Of a stretch of DNA of 64,000 nt, positions 46,094 through 54,263 are shown in pieces (positions within the stretch are counted from its first letter, which is position 1; each line of letters opens with the position of its first letter). A program made the translations under genes and the position numbers. Where the stretch lies: positions 2,247,501 through 2,311,500 of the forward strand of contig NZ_CP146516.1 in NCBI RefSeq assembly GCF_037081835.1, given 5' to 3'. Below the pieces are notes generated by a model that worked only from the letters and a program-made list of their open reading frames with translations, was not told where the DNA came from and did no database searches. The stretch is from Spirobacillus cienkowskii. GTDB taxonomy: Bacteria > Bdellovibrionota_B > Oligoflexia > Silvanigrellales > Silvanigrellaceae.

Positions 46094-46641
46094 TTTTAAT
46101 TTTACCCGAGTACTTTATCGATAATTTATAAATATATTGATGCCAAACTCAGAAAATAGGTAGGGAATAAATATATAAAGCTGCGTGGACATAAAATAAT
46201 GTGTACAAAATGGATAGAGTCCTTTGCAAAACAACGACTTAAACTGTTTTATCACTGGAATAGAAAAGTATTAACTATTGGGCAATGGGAACGGAGTGAA
46301 TCGAGAGGTTCATGATCATGGTCTGCGAGGAGGTTGGAGATGAAATTCCTCTGGTCTAATCTCCTTCTGTTTAACTGAATCCAGCGGTATTCAATTCGCA
46401 TCAAAAGTTTGATCTACTAAAGGCCTTATTGTTCTTGTTTTCGGACGATTTGCTGCCTATCTGTTTAAATACTTGTTCAAATTATAATTGATGTTTTTAA
46501 CCATTAACTGGCATCTATAATATATTTAGAATTTTTTATATTTAAAAAATTTTTATCAAAATTAAAATTTTTCTTAAAAAAAAATATTTTGTAAAAAATT
46601 TAAAATGTAAAAAACTTTACAAAAGAAAAATTCAAATTAAG
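46094..46641. other. 548-base gene-free region with a structured-looking segment
   Basis: The outer parts are AT-rich with nothing recognisable. 46190-46480 is less AT-rich and contains nested complementarities: CATGATCATG (46312-46321), GGAGAT (46336-46341) with ATCTCC (46359-46364), and GAGGA (46327-46331) with TCCTC (46347-46351). A short plus-strand frame reads FAKQRLKLFYHWNRKVLTI before a stop. It may be the remnant of a mobile element or structured RNA, but I cannot name it. Confidence 0.3.
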
Positions 46642-46791
46642 TTATTCTAAAGAATACTGATGTATGTTAATTGATTCACAAGATTTATCAAGAATTAGCT
46701 TAGCATTATTTTTATGTGCAAGTGAAAAAACTGCTGCATATTGAAACATCTGATTTCCTAAACCACCCATCAACTTTACAACAACTATCAT
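46642..46791 (-). pseudogene. alpha-1,2-fucosyltransferase (GT11), N-terminal fragment
   Basis: 49 codons before a TAA: MIVVVKLMGGLGNQMFQYAAV then SLAHKNNAKLILDKSC. MGGLGNQMFQYA is the signature N-terminus of bacterial GT11 fucosyltransferases (normally about 280-300 residues). The ATG overlaps the stop of the preceding GT2 gene (ATGA), so it was the last gene of the heptose operon. The GDP-fucose-binding HxRRGD region is gone. It fits with gmd and fcl in the same locus. Confidence 0.8.
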
Positions 46792-47813
46792 ACATTACCC
46801 TTTAACTTATTTTTTAAAGAAATAAGCTTTATATAAAAATGAAAGAAAATTCTCTTATATAAAAATTTAAAAGAAAAATTAAAACTGATTAATAAAAAAA
46901 ACAAAGTAATAATTTTTTTAAATTTTATTGCAAATAAAATATCAAGAGTATTTAAGTATTTAATTGAACTAATAACTTCTATGTCGCTTATTTTCCATAT
47001 ATTTTTTGCTTCGTTAACTAATTTATTAATAAGAAATTTACTGTCTTTAAATGTCACTTTTACTTGGGATATTTTCATAAAAAAATCTATCTCATTATTA
47101 TTTAAATTTATTACATTTTGTAAAAAATTTTTTTGACATTCTTGAGTACTTACTATTAGTTTTTCTCTTAATTTTAGAGATAAATTATTTTTATGAGAAC
47201 GATACATTAAAAGACAGTCAGGAATTCTTTTAATTCTGTAATATTTTATAATATCAAACCAAAATTGATAGTCTTCTGCGACGACGTTTTTGTAACATAG
47301 ATGTTTTTCTAGAATTTCTTTTCTTCTAAACATAACACTAGGATGTGCAACTCCATTTTCAAAAATCTGTCTCACTTCTAGAGGAACATTTTCGAGTTCT
47401 AAATACATTTTATTTATTATTATTTTTGAATCCTCATCTATAATAATAGCATTAGTTGAACATAAAACATAATCAGGATTATTATTTAAAAAATCCACTT
47501 GAATTTCCAACCTTTTTGGTAGCGAAATATCATCCGTATCCATTCTTGCTATATATTCGCCTTTAGCTAGATTAAGCCCTGTGTTTAACGCTCCTGAAAT
47601 TTTTTTTCCATTGTTTTTTATGATTTTAACTCTATTGTCTTTAAGAGAATAATTTTGCAAAATATCCAGAGACGAATCAGAAGAATCATCATAAATACAT
47701 ATTAATTCAAAATTAATATAAGTTTGGCGTAGCACACTTTCAATCGCAGAAACCAAATATTTCTCAGAGTTATATACAGGCACAATTACAGATACTAATT
47801 GTTTTTTTTCCAT
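46788..47813 (-). CDS. GT2 family glycosyltransferase
   Basis: 341 residues. GT-A fold start VSVIVPVYNSEKYLVSAIESVLRQ, then YDDSSDSSLDIL, and ARMDTDDISLPKRLE with the DxD metal site. A WFDIIKYYRI segment follows in the acceptor region, then a hydrophobic C-terminal end (about 285-325) likely to sit on the inner membrane. The donor sugar is unknown. It lies 14 bases after gmhA and overlaps the fucosyltransferase start, so it belongs to the heptose operon and could add heptose. Confidence 0.88.
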   Translation of the reverse strand: MEKKQLVSVIVPVYNSEKYLVSAIESVLRQTYINFELICIYDDSSDSSLDILQNYSLKDNRVKIIKNNGKKISGALNTGLNLAKGEYIARMDTDDISLPKRLEIQVDFLNNNPDYVLCSTNAIIIDEDSKIIINKMYLELENVPLEVRQIFENGVAHPSVMFRRKEILEKHLCYKNVVAEDYQFWFDIIKYYRIKRIPDCLLMYRSHKNNLSLKLREKLIVSTQECQKNFLQNVINLNNNEIDFFMKISQVKVTFKDSKFLINKLVNEAKNIWKISDIEVISSIKYLNTLDILFAIKFKKIITLFFLLISFNFSFKFLYKRIFFHFYIKLISLKNKLKGNV

Positions 47814-47827
47814 TTATTTTTTAGTTC

Positions 47828-48451
47828 CTAAGACAATGAGAATTGATTTACTTTTGAAATAAACTGAGCTAATGAGTGCATTAATATTTGATGAGCGTCT
47901 TCAACAATTCCATAATTATTTAAGGGTATATGCAAATTTATTTTAGTAATTTTAGATAATTTTCCGCCAGAAAATCCTGTTAAACTAATTGTTGTTAGTC
48001 CGTTATCGTTAGCCCATTCTGCAGCTCTAATTACATTTTCACTATTACCTGAACTAGAAATTAAAATTACAATATCATCTTTATTTGATAACATTTCTAA
48101 CTGTTGTAAAAAAATTTGATCATAACCAAAATCATTTGCAATAGCTGTTAAAATTGCCGAATTTGAACTTAAAGAGTTTGTTTTTAGCGATTTTTTACTT
48201 GTAAATCTTGTACCTTTAGTAAAATCACAGCACAAGTGATCAGCAATTGCTGCCGAACCGCCATTGCCTGCAACCCAAATACGTTTATTATATCGTCTCG
48301 CATCTTGTAATAAATCAAAAACTTTATTTAAGTCGCTAGCAGAAACTTTTTCTAATGCATTACTTAATTCTTTTTTATATTCCAATAAATAATCATAAAT
48401 AGTATCTGCGTTAAACAACTTATTTTTTGAGCTTGGATCAACAAAACTCAT
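47828..48451 (-). CDS. gmhA: sedoheptulose-7-phosphate isomerase (phosphoheptose isomerase)
   Basis: 207 residues, single SIS domain. WVAGNGGSAAIADHLCCDFTKG is the GmhA active-site loop, LISSSGNSENVIRAAEWA the second sugar-phosphate loop, and a late EDAHQILMHSLAQ holds the catalytic His. It converts sedoheptulose 7-phosphate to D-glycero-D-manno-heptose 7-phosphate in the cytoplasm. It stands next to hddA and the hddC-gmhB fusion, which carry out the next steps. A variant LOS-sugar isomerase role is unlikely given these neighbours. Confidence 0.92.
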   Translation of the reverse strand: MSFVDPSSKNKLFNADTIYDYLLEYKKELSNALEKVSASDLNKVFDLLQDARRYNKRIWVAGNGGSAAIADHLCCDFTKGTRFTSKKSLKTNSLSSNSAILTAIANDFGYDQIFLQQLEMLSNKDDIVILISSSGNSENVIRAAEWANDNGLTTISLTGFSGGKLSKITKINLHIPLNNYGIVEDAHQILMHSLAQFISKVNQFSLS

Positions 48452-48463
48452 TTTTTAAAACTC

Positions 48464-49444
48464 CTAGTGTACAAAAATTATTTGAGAACCCTGTGATTCG
48501 TATTTAAAGTCAATTTCTTTTAAGTTTGGTAGAGCATTTTTAATAGCTTCATGTTTTTCTTTAGGAGCATAAAACATTAAAAAACCGCCAGAACCTGCAC
48601 CTAAAATTTTTCCTCCGGTTGCGCCATTTTTCATTGCTAGTTCATACCACCTATCAATATCTGAACTACTAATAAATCCAAGTATTTGCTTTTTTAACAT
48701 CCAGTTTACATGTAATATTTCACCAAAAGAAGTTAAATTATTATTTTCCAATTCACGTTTTAAATCATACGCCATAGTTGACATTTGTTTAAGTAACTCT
48801 TTTTTATTTACTTCATTTTGAATTACATTTTGTTGCTTTTCTAACAAAGCAGATGCACTTCTTGAAATTCCTGTATAAAACACTATCACATTTTCAAAAA
48901 GATTTTTTATTGTTTCTTTAGAACAAATAATTTTTTCTACAAATACTGAATCATCTTGATTAAACTGTATAAAATTAAGTCCACCAAAAGCTGCTGCATA
49001 TTGATCTTGTTTGCCAATTGGTTCTTGGCAAATATCAATTTCAACTTTACAAGCATGTTCTGCTAAATACTGAGCAGATACGGCTTTAGATCTAAAAGTA
49101 TTTAAAGCATGGAGCAAAGCTACCGTAAATGAACTTGAAGAACCTAAACCACTTCCTTTAGATGGAATGTCTGCTATTGAAGTAATTTCCATGCCTCCCT
49201 GAAACTCTAGCAGTTTTAAAACTTCTCTTACAATTTTATGTTCAATTTGGTTTATATTTTCTACTTCTTCAGTTTTTGAGTAACTAACACGAATATGATC
49301 ATCAAATTTTTTATTAACTGTTACATATACGTATTTATTTATAGCAGTAGAGACAACAGCTCCTCCAAATTCTTTATAAAATATTGGAAGGTCTGATCCT
49401 CCTCCTACAAAACTCATTCTAAGTGGAGTTCTTGCAATAATCAT
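48464..49444 (-). CDS. hddA: D-glycero-alpha-D-manno-heptose 7-phosphate kinase
   Basis: 326 residues, GHMP kinase. RTPLRMSFVGGGSDLP is the N-terminal HddA motif, SKGSGLGSSSSFTVALL the ATP phosphate loop, and KILGAGSGGFLMFYAP the third GHMP motif. HddA phosphorylates the anomeric carbon to give the 1,7-bisphosphate of the GDP-heptose branch. The start lies 26 bases inside the end of the fused gene upstream, so the two are translationally coupled. Confidence 0.92.
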   Translation of the reverse strand: MIIARTPLRMSFVGGGSDLPIFYKEFGGAVVSTAINKYVYVTVNKKFDDHIRVSYSKTEEVENINQIEHKIVREVLKLLEFQGGMEITSIADIPSKGSGLGSSSSFTVALLHALNTFRSKAVSAQYLAEHACKVEIDICQEPIGKQDQYAAAFGGLNFIQFNQDDSVFVEKIICSKETIKNLFENVIVFYTGISRSASALLEKQQNVIQNEVNKKELLKQMSTMAYDLKRELENNNLTSFGEILHVNWMLKKQILGFISSSDIDRWYELAMKNGATGGKILGAGSGGFLMFYAPKEKHEAIKNALPNLKEIDFKYESQGSQIIFVH

Positions 49445-51356
49445 AATTTAGATGATCTCCTAAAGTTATTATTTTGTCCGCTACATTTTTATACTTTTCA
49501 ATAATTACATACTCATCTATAATTCTTTGAGAATAAATATCTAAAAACTGTTTTTCAGTTCTACCTCTAAGCAAGTATTCTTTTTTTATTCTCTCCTTTC
49601 TAGATTCTTCAGGAGTATCAATATAAATTTTAAATTCAGAATTTTTAAAATCATCTTTTAACATTAAAGCAATTATACCTTCAAAAATTACAATATCATT
49701 TTTCTTAACTTCAATTTTTTGTGTCATATCTTTTACAATTGAAGAGTGGGATCTATTATATATTGGTGCTTCAATAACAATATCCGAAGAACGATTAACA
49801 ATTTTATCAATTATATTTTTAATTTCTTCAAAATTATATCTTCCATATAATCCTTCAGATAAATTTCTGTCCTGTTCGCTAATTAACCAATTATCAAGAT
49901 TAATTATACTAGATTCTTTATTATTTTCTAATAATAAATTTTTAATCAGAGAAGCAATAGTTGATTTTCCTGAGCGAGATTGACCACCAATTAATATCAC
50001 ACATGATTGATTAAAATCTTGAATAATTGGCAATAATCTTTCATTAATAATTTCATAATCATTAACAATAAAATTTACAGCTTCGTCTAAACTATAAAAC
50101 TCAAAATCAGCTTTAGCTGGAAAACGGTAATCTTCGCCCTTTTCTCCTGTACGCACTAAGACTGACTTTATTTTCATTCTTTTAGCACATTCAATATCAA
50201 CTGTTGTGTCTCCAATAAACCAAGATTTATTTTTTTCAATATTAAGGTCTTTTACAGCTTTTTCTAACATTCCTGTTTCTGGTTTTCGACAATTACATCT
50301 TATCTTGTACTCAGCAATCTCGCCTTTAAAGCCTTTATCAGGATGATGCGGACAAAAATAAATTCTATCTAAATAAGCACCTTCTTTGCCCAGTAAAGTT
50401 TCAAGCTTCCAATGTATTTTTTTTAATTCTTCTTCAGAACACATTCCCTTTGCGATAACGGGCTGATTCGTTGCAAGAATAGCTAAATACTTTGATTTAT
50501 TAATTTTCTTGATCGCACTAGGCACATTAGGAATTAACGTTAATTGATCTTGATTTATAATATGACCTTTATGTTCGTTTAATGTACCATCTCTATCTAA
50601 AAAAATAGCAGAATTCTTTAAACTAAAAGATTTATTTAAATGCAAACAATATTTAATATCTTCTTCAACCTGTTTGTATCTCTCTGGAGTGCCCATGTCT
50701 TTTATATATTCTGGACTGTTATATGCAAATAATTTTATATTGTTGAATAAAAATTTTGGAAATAAATCTTTACAAATATCTGATTTATAAATGGGTTGAA
50801 TAAATTTTTCTAAAGAATGCTTTTTCACAATATATAAAGCTGCGTTAACAAGATTTGGCAAAACCATTTTTTCTGAACGAGGATAAGAGTGAATATTAGT
50901 AACTTTGTTATCATCATCAACTTCTAGAATATCAGAATCATGAGGGTGAGAATTAGGATGCACAAAAATTGAAACATCAGCATTTTTTTCTATATGAAAA
51001 TCAATGAAATATTTTAAATTTACAGATAAAAAAACATCCGAGTAAAGTACAAGAAACGTATGATCAAGTAACTCATAAGCAGAAAGTAGAGACCCTGCTG
51101 TACCAAGAGGCTCTGCTTCTGTTTTGTAAATAACAGATACTGCCATATGTGCGCCATCTTTAATATTACTCTCAATTTTTTCTGCTAAAAAACCTGTTAA
51201 AACAATTATTTCTGTGATACCATATTTTTTTAACAATTCTATTTGATAATGGATCAATGGTTTGCCGTTAATTAGCATTAAAGCTTTTGGTAAACCATCA
51301 GCAATTTTCCAAATCCGACTTCCTTTTCCTCCAGCTAAAATTACAGCTTGCTTCAT
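49419..51356 (-). CDS. trifunctional fusion: heptose-1-phosphate guanylyltransferase, heptose bisphosphatase and P-loop kinase
   Basis: 645 residues in three domains. Residues 1 to about 235 form a nucleotidyltransferase (AVILAGGKGSRIWK, LYSDVFLSVN, GTPERYKQVEEDI) resembling HddC. Residues about 250-430 form a HAD histidinol-phosphate-phosphatase-type domain resembling GmhB (IFLDRDGTLNE, LATNQPVIAKG, Cys/His zinc loop YFCPHHPDKG and IRCNCRKPETGM, FIGDTTVDIECA). From about 450 a uridine-kinase-like P-loop domain (ILIGGQSRSGKSTIA, NLDNWLI, IFEGIIAL, RIIDEY). The first two supply the last steps of GDP-D-glycero-D-manno-heptose synthesis. The kinase substrate is unknown. Confidence 0.9.
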   Translation of the reverse strand: MKQAVILAGGKGSRIWKIADGLPKALMLINGKPLIHYQIELLKKYGITEIIVLTGFLAEKIESNIKDGAHMAVSVIYKTEAEPLGTAGSLLSAYELLDHTFLVLYSDVFLSVNLKYFIDFHIEKNADVSIFVHPNSHPHDSDILEVDDDNKVTNIHSYPRSEKMVLPNLVNAALYIVKKHSLEKFIQPIYKSDICKDLFPKFLFNNIKLFAYNSPEYIKDMGTPERYKQVEEDIKYCLHLNKSFSLKNSAIFLDRDGTLNEHKGHIINQDQLTLIPNVPSAIKKINKSKYLAILATNQPVIAKGMCSEEELKKIHWKLETLLGKEGAYLDRIYFCPHHPDKGFKGEIAEYKIRCNCRKPETGMLEKAVKDLNIEKNKSWFIGDTTVDIECAKRMKIKSVLVRTGEKGEDYRFPAKADFEFYSLDEAVNFIVNDYEIINERLLPIIQDFNQSCVILIGGQSRSGKSTIASLIKNLLLENNKESSIINLDNWLISEQDRNLSEGLYGRYNFEEIKNIIDKIVNRSSDIVIEAPIYNRSHSSIVKDMTQKIEVKKNDIVIFEGIIALMLKDDFKNSEFKIYIDTPEESRKERIKKEYLLRGRTEKQFLDIYSQRIIDEYVIIEKYKNVADKIITLGDHLNYDYCKNST

Positions 51357-51359
51357 ATT

Positions 51360-52334
51360 TTATCCTATTTCACAAATAATTTCTTTAATTGCTTTTTCAA
51401 CAGCTTGATTAGAAGTCAAACAAGGAAACCATCCTAAATCATTTATTTTCTTTGTAGAAAAACTAAATTTTGGCACATCTCCTACCCAACCTTTTTTTTC
51501 TTGACCATATATTATTTTTGCATCAGAATTTAGACATTTCAATAATAAATTTGCAATTTCTTTAACCTTTGTTGAAGAATCTGAAACACCTAAATTAAAA
51601 TAATTTAAATTATTTAAAGCCTTTGAACGTGCAAAAAGCATTGCGTTAATAAGCTCTGATACATGCAAGTATTGTTTACACTGAAAGCCGTCACCCAATA
51701 CATTTAATACACTTGGGTTTAATTTCAATTTATTTAAAAAATCATAAATTATACCATGCGTAGCTCTGGATCCTACAACATTTGGAAACCTAAAAATCCA
51801 TGATTTTTCTAAAAAACTTTCTACCGCAGCTGAAATAATTGCTTCAGATGCAAGTTTCATAGCTCCGTAGTTTGAAATTGGAAAAAGCGGGCCGATATCT
51901 TCAGAAATTAACAAATCTCCTTTATCTCCATAAATGGCAGAACTTGAAGCAAATATAAAGTTTTTAATATTTTTTTTATTACAAATTTTTAAAATATTAT
52001 GAGTTGTTAGAAAAGTATTTCTTAAATCTATTTCAGGATTTGTAACACCGCTTGAAATATCTGAATTAGCAGCTAAATGCCATACTTCTAAAATTTCTTT
52101 ACTATCTAAACATTTTAAAAATTCATCACACTCAGTTATTAAATCTAATTTAAAAAATTCGAAGTTTTCCTTAGCCAACAAATGAGAAATATTCTTTTTG
52201 CTACCTAAAGAATAATTATCGATACCAATAACTTTAGTTCCTAATTCTAACAATCTTTCTGCAAGATGACTTCCAATAAACCCCGCAACCCCTGTAATTA
52301 TTACATATTTATCTTTATAAATATTATTTAACAT
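51360..52334 (-). CDS. NAD-dependent sugar epimerase/dehydratase (extended SDR)
   Basis: 324 residues. GVAGFIGSHLAERLLELG is the NAD-binding loop, HLAANSDISSG the second conserved segment, and SSSAIYGD with NYGAMKLASE gives the Ser-Tyr-Lys catalytic set. The C-terminal GDGFQCKQYLHVSELINA and W-rich end match the UDP-glucose epimerase/GDP-sugar group. It is first in the heptose operon, three bases from the fused gene. It may act on GDP-heptose (for example as a 4-reductase or epimerase) or on a UDP-sugar; the sequence does not settle this. Confidence 0.85.
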   Translation of the reverse strand: MLNNIYKDKYVIITGVAGFIGSHLAERLLELGTKVIGIDNYSLGSKKNISHLLAKENFEFFKLDLITECDEFLKCLDSKEILEVWHLAANSDISSGVTNPEIDLRNTFLTTHNILKICNKKNIKNFIFASSSAIYGDKGDLLISEDIGPLFPISNYGAMKLASEAIISAAVESFLEKSWIFRFPNVVGSRATHGIIYDFLNKLKLNPSVLNVLGDGFQCKQYLHVSELINAMLFARSKALNNLNYFNLGVSDSSTKVKEIANLLLKCLNSDAKIIYGQEKKGWVGDVPKFSFSTKKINDLGWFPCLTSNQAVEKAIKEIICEIG

Positions 52335-52458
52335 TAATTCTGAACCCCTACTTAGTAAATCATCTTTCTGAGTTTAAAAAAAATTTATTATTGTTTCATT
52401 TTCCTATTAAACTTTTATTCTTATCGATAAACGTTTATGTTGTGTAAAATCTTTCAGC

Positions 52459-52485
52459 TTGATTATATTTATGACATGCTATAAT
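52459..52485 (+). promoter_or_regulatory. possible extended -10 promoter upstream of the gmd relic
   Basis: TTGATT at 52459-52464 and TGCTATAAT at 52477-52485 have a 15-base spacer, short, but the TGn extension compensates. It may now transcribe the relic, the IS3 fragment and the GT4 gene at 53049. Confidence 0.4.
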
Positions 52486-52578
52486 TGCAAAGAATGCTCG
52501 AATTTGCAGCTTTTAAAGATTATAAAATGATAAAGCATAACCCTAGTATAATCAAATTTCTATAGGAGAGACACCACC

Positions 52579-52824
52579 ATGAGTCATCCCAAAGTTTAAC
52601 CTCCTCGCTAGACTACTTCTAAAAAAAGATTACATAGCACATGGAATAAAGCTTAGAACAAGTAACTTTAATACACAAAGTGTAGATCATATTTTTACTG
52701 ATAAACACAAGCATAATGCAAAGTTTTTTTACATTATGCCGATCTGACTGATAGCAGCAACTTAATTCTCATTATTCAAGATGTTCAACCCTATGAAATT
52801 TATAACTTGGCTGAGCAAAGTTAT
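52579..52824 (+). pseudogene. truncated, decayed duplicate of the gmd 5' end
   Basis: From AGGAG and ATGAGTCATCCCAAAG onward it follows the first 280 bases of gmd (60897) closely: AAAGATTACATAGCACATGG, then the segment encoding [17 protein letters not shown] and [10 protein letters not shown]. About 32 bases are missing near the start, removing the GITGQDG NADP-binding loop, and a stop appears after KV. It ends where an IS3 fragment begins. It is inactive and marks an old duplication of the gmd end of the locus. Confidence 0.88.
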
Positions 52825-52825
52825 A

Positions 52826-53030
52826 AAATAGTACCAAATTAGGACAATCTGGTCTAGGTTCTGAAATGAGGAATAAAAAAAGAATGTTTTTTCCGACGAA
52901 TTCAAAAGAAACGCGGTCAAACCAGTAAAGTCCGTAAAATCCTCAGGTTCGTGATCAAGGACAAAACAATTTCTTTTACGGGATCATGAAACTGGCTGGC
53001 AAAATTCATAATATTGAAGCAACAGAAAAA
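52826..53030 (+). mobile_element. IS3-family copy D, 5' fragment
   Basis: AGTACCAAATTAGGACAATCTGG matches in part the 5' inverted repeat of copies A and C. 52874-52920 reads KKNVFSDEFKRNAVK, an IS3 OrfA start without the stop seen in copy A. The frame then decays. There is no 3' end nearby. The copy directly joins the gmd relic on one side and a GT4 gene on the other. Confidence 0.65.
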
Positions 53031-53039
53031 GGGGGGGGG
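53031..53039 (+). repeat. G9 homopolymer just before the GT4 start
   Basis: Nine G residues lie 9 bases before ATG 53049 and overlap where its ribosome site should be. An out-of-frame ATG at 53042 opens a five-codon frame (MTNGI) in between. Such runs are prone to slippage in length, which here would change start spacing rather than reading frame. Confidence 0.55.
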
Positions 53040-53048
53040 CTATGACCA

Positions 53049-54197
53049 ATGGAATTTAAATCATACGAAAAGTCTCGAGTACTTTTGTTAGCTCAGTATG
53101 GCTCTGTCGGCGGAACGCGAACATATACGATGAAATTAATTAATTTTTATGTAATAAATGGTTTTGATTTAACTGTCGTTGGTTATGGATCACGCAATGA
53201 TCCTGATATGGCTCATTATTGCAAGCAACGCAATATCCCGTTATTTCATTATGATGATGTACTTAATTTTTCAGGAAAATTCAAAAGGCAGCCTTTTAGA
53301 GTATTTCAGGAAAGAAAAATGCTTAAACAGTTTGTATGCTCGTTGCAACCTAAAATTATAGTCGCTTCAGTTGGTGATCCTGGTCTTTTCTTGGGTCATA
53401 TGAACTTGATAGACAATAGCATTTATATTTTGCATACCTCTCCTGAGTACGGTTCAGGTTACTCTGTATGGAGGAGATGTATAACCCGCAAACTAATACG
53501 CTTAATATTAGTTCCCAGAAAGTGCTGTTTCGTAACAGTATCTCAGTACGCAAGTAGAAAAATGCTTGATAATTGGGGTTTAAGTGGATCAAGACAAGCT
53601 CGAGTAATTTATAATTGCTCAGAGGAAATCGTTGCTCTTTCTAGTACGTTAAATAAATCAGTCAAAGTTCTAACCGTTGGGCACGTAGTTGATTACAAAA
53701 ATCCGCTATTTTGGATTGAGATTGCTAGGCATGTTCTCACACAAATACCAGATATCAAATTCACTTGGATTGGCCCAGGCTCACTACTTGATGCCTGCAG
53801 AGAGCATGTTAAAGACCTCCGCCTTGAAAAAAATATAGAATTTATTGGAGCTCTCAAAGATTTAAATAGCTTTTATGCCGAATCCGATATCTATTTACAG
53901 CCTAGTAAAATTGAAAGCTTAGGCATCTCTGTTCTTGATGCCATGCGTCATGGCATACCTAGCGTTGTATCCAATAGGGGAGGTTTGCCCGAGGTTGTGC
54001 AAGACTCAATCTCAGGTTTTGTTTTAGACTTGGACGAAGGCGCAGAAAAATTTGCACAACGCATCGTCAATCTCGCCAAAGATCAAGAGAGTCGAATGAG
54101 AATGGGCCTAGCTGCACAAAACACCTATTCAGAAAAGTTTTCTCCTACACGTTGGGAGATAGAAATGTTAACCATGCACGCCGAAATTCTTCGCTAG
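53049..54197 (+). CDS. GT4 family glycosyltransferase
   Basis: 382 residues, GT-B fold. The N-terminal YGSVGGTRTYTMKLINFY is the acceptor-side glycine loop. The C-terminal half has LTVGHVVDYKNPLFWIEIA, FIGALKDLNSFYAESDIYLQPSKIESLGISVLDAMRHG (in part), and the ExFG-type Glu region followed by GGLPEVV. The donor is unknown. Base composition is less AT-rich than the minus-strand genes around it. It is the only plus-strand gene between 46.6 and 60.8 kb and is preceded by gmd and IS3 relics, so it looks inserted. Confidence 0.88.
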   Translation: MEFKSYEKSRVLLLAQYGSVGGTRTYTMKLINFYVINGFDLTVVGYGSRNDPDMAHYCKQRNIPLFHYDDVLNFSGKFKRQPFRVFQERKMLKQFVCSLQPKIIVASVGDPGLFLGHMNLIDNSIYILHTSPEYGSGYSVWRRCITRKLIRLILVPRKCCFVTVSQYASRKMLDNWGLSGSRQARVIYNCSEEIVALSSTLNKSVKVLTVGHVVDYKNPLFWIEIARHVLTQIPDIKFTWIGPGSLLDACREHVKDLRLEKNIEFIGALKDLNSFYAESDIYLQPSKIESLGISVLDAMRHGIPSVVSNRGGLPEVVQDSISGFVLDLDEGAEKFAQRIVNLAKDQESRMRMGLAAQNTYSEKFSPTRWEIEMLTMHAEILR

Positions 54198-54263
54198 CTT
54201 ATTTATAACCCTAGATATCTATTTTAGAGTAGAATTTTTTTGAAGACGTATAATATAAAAACA

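Noticed and set aside
46170-46480. Group II intron end
   Set aside because: The segment looks vaguely structured, but no domain V sequence or reverse transcriptase motif can be shown.
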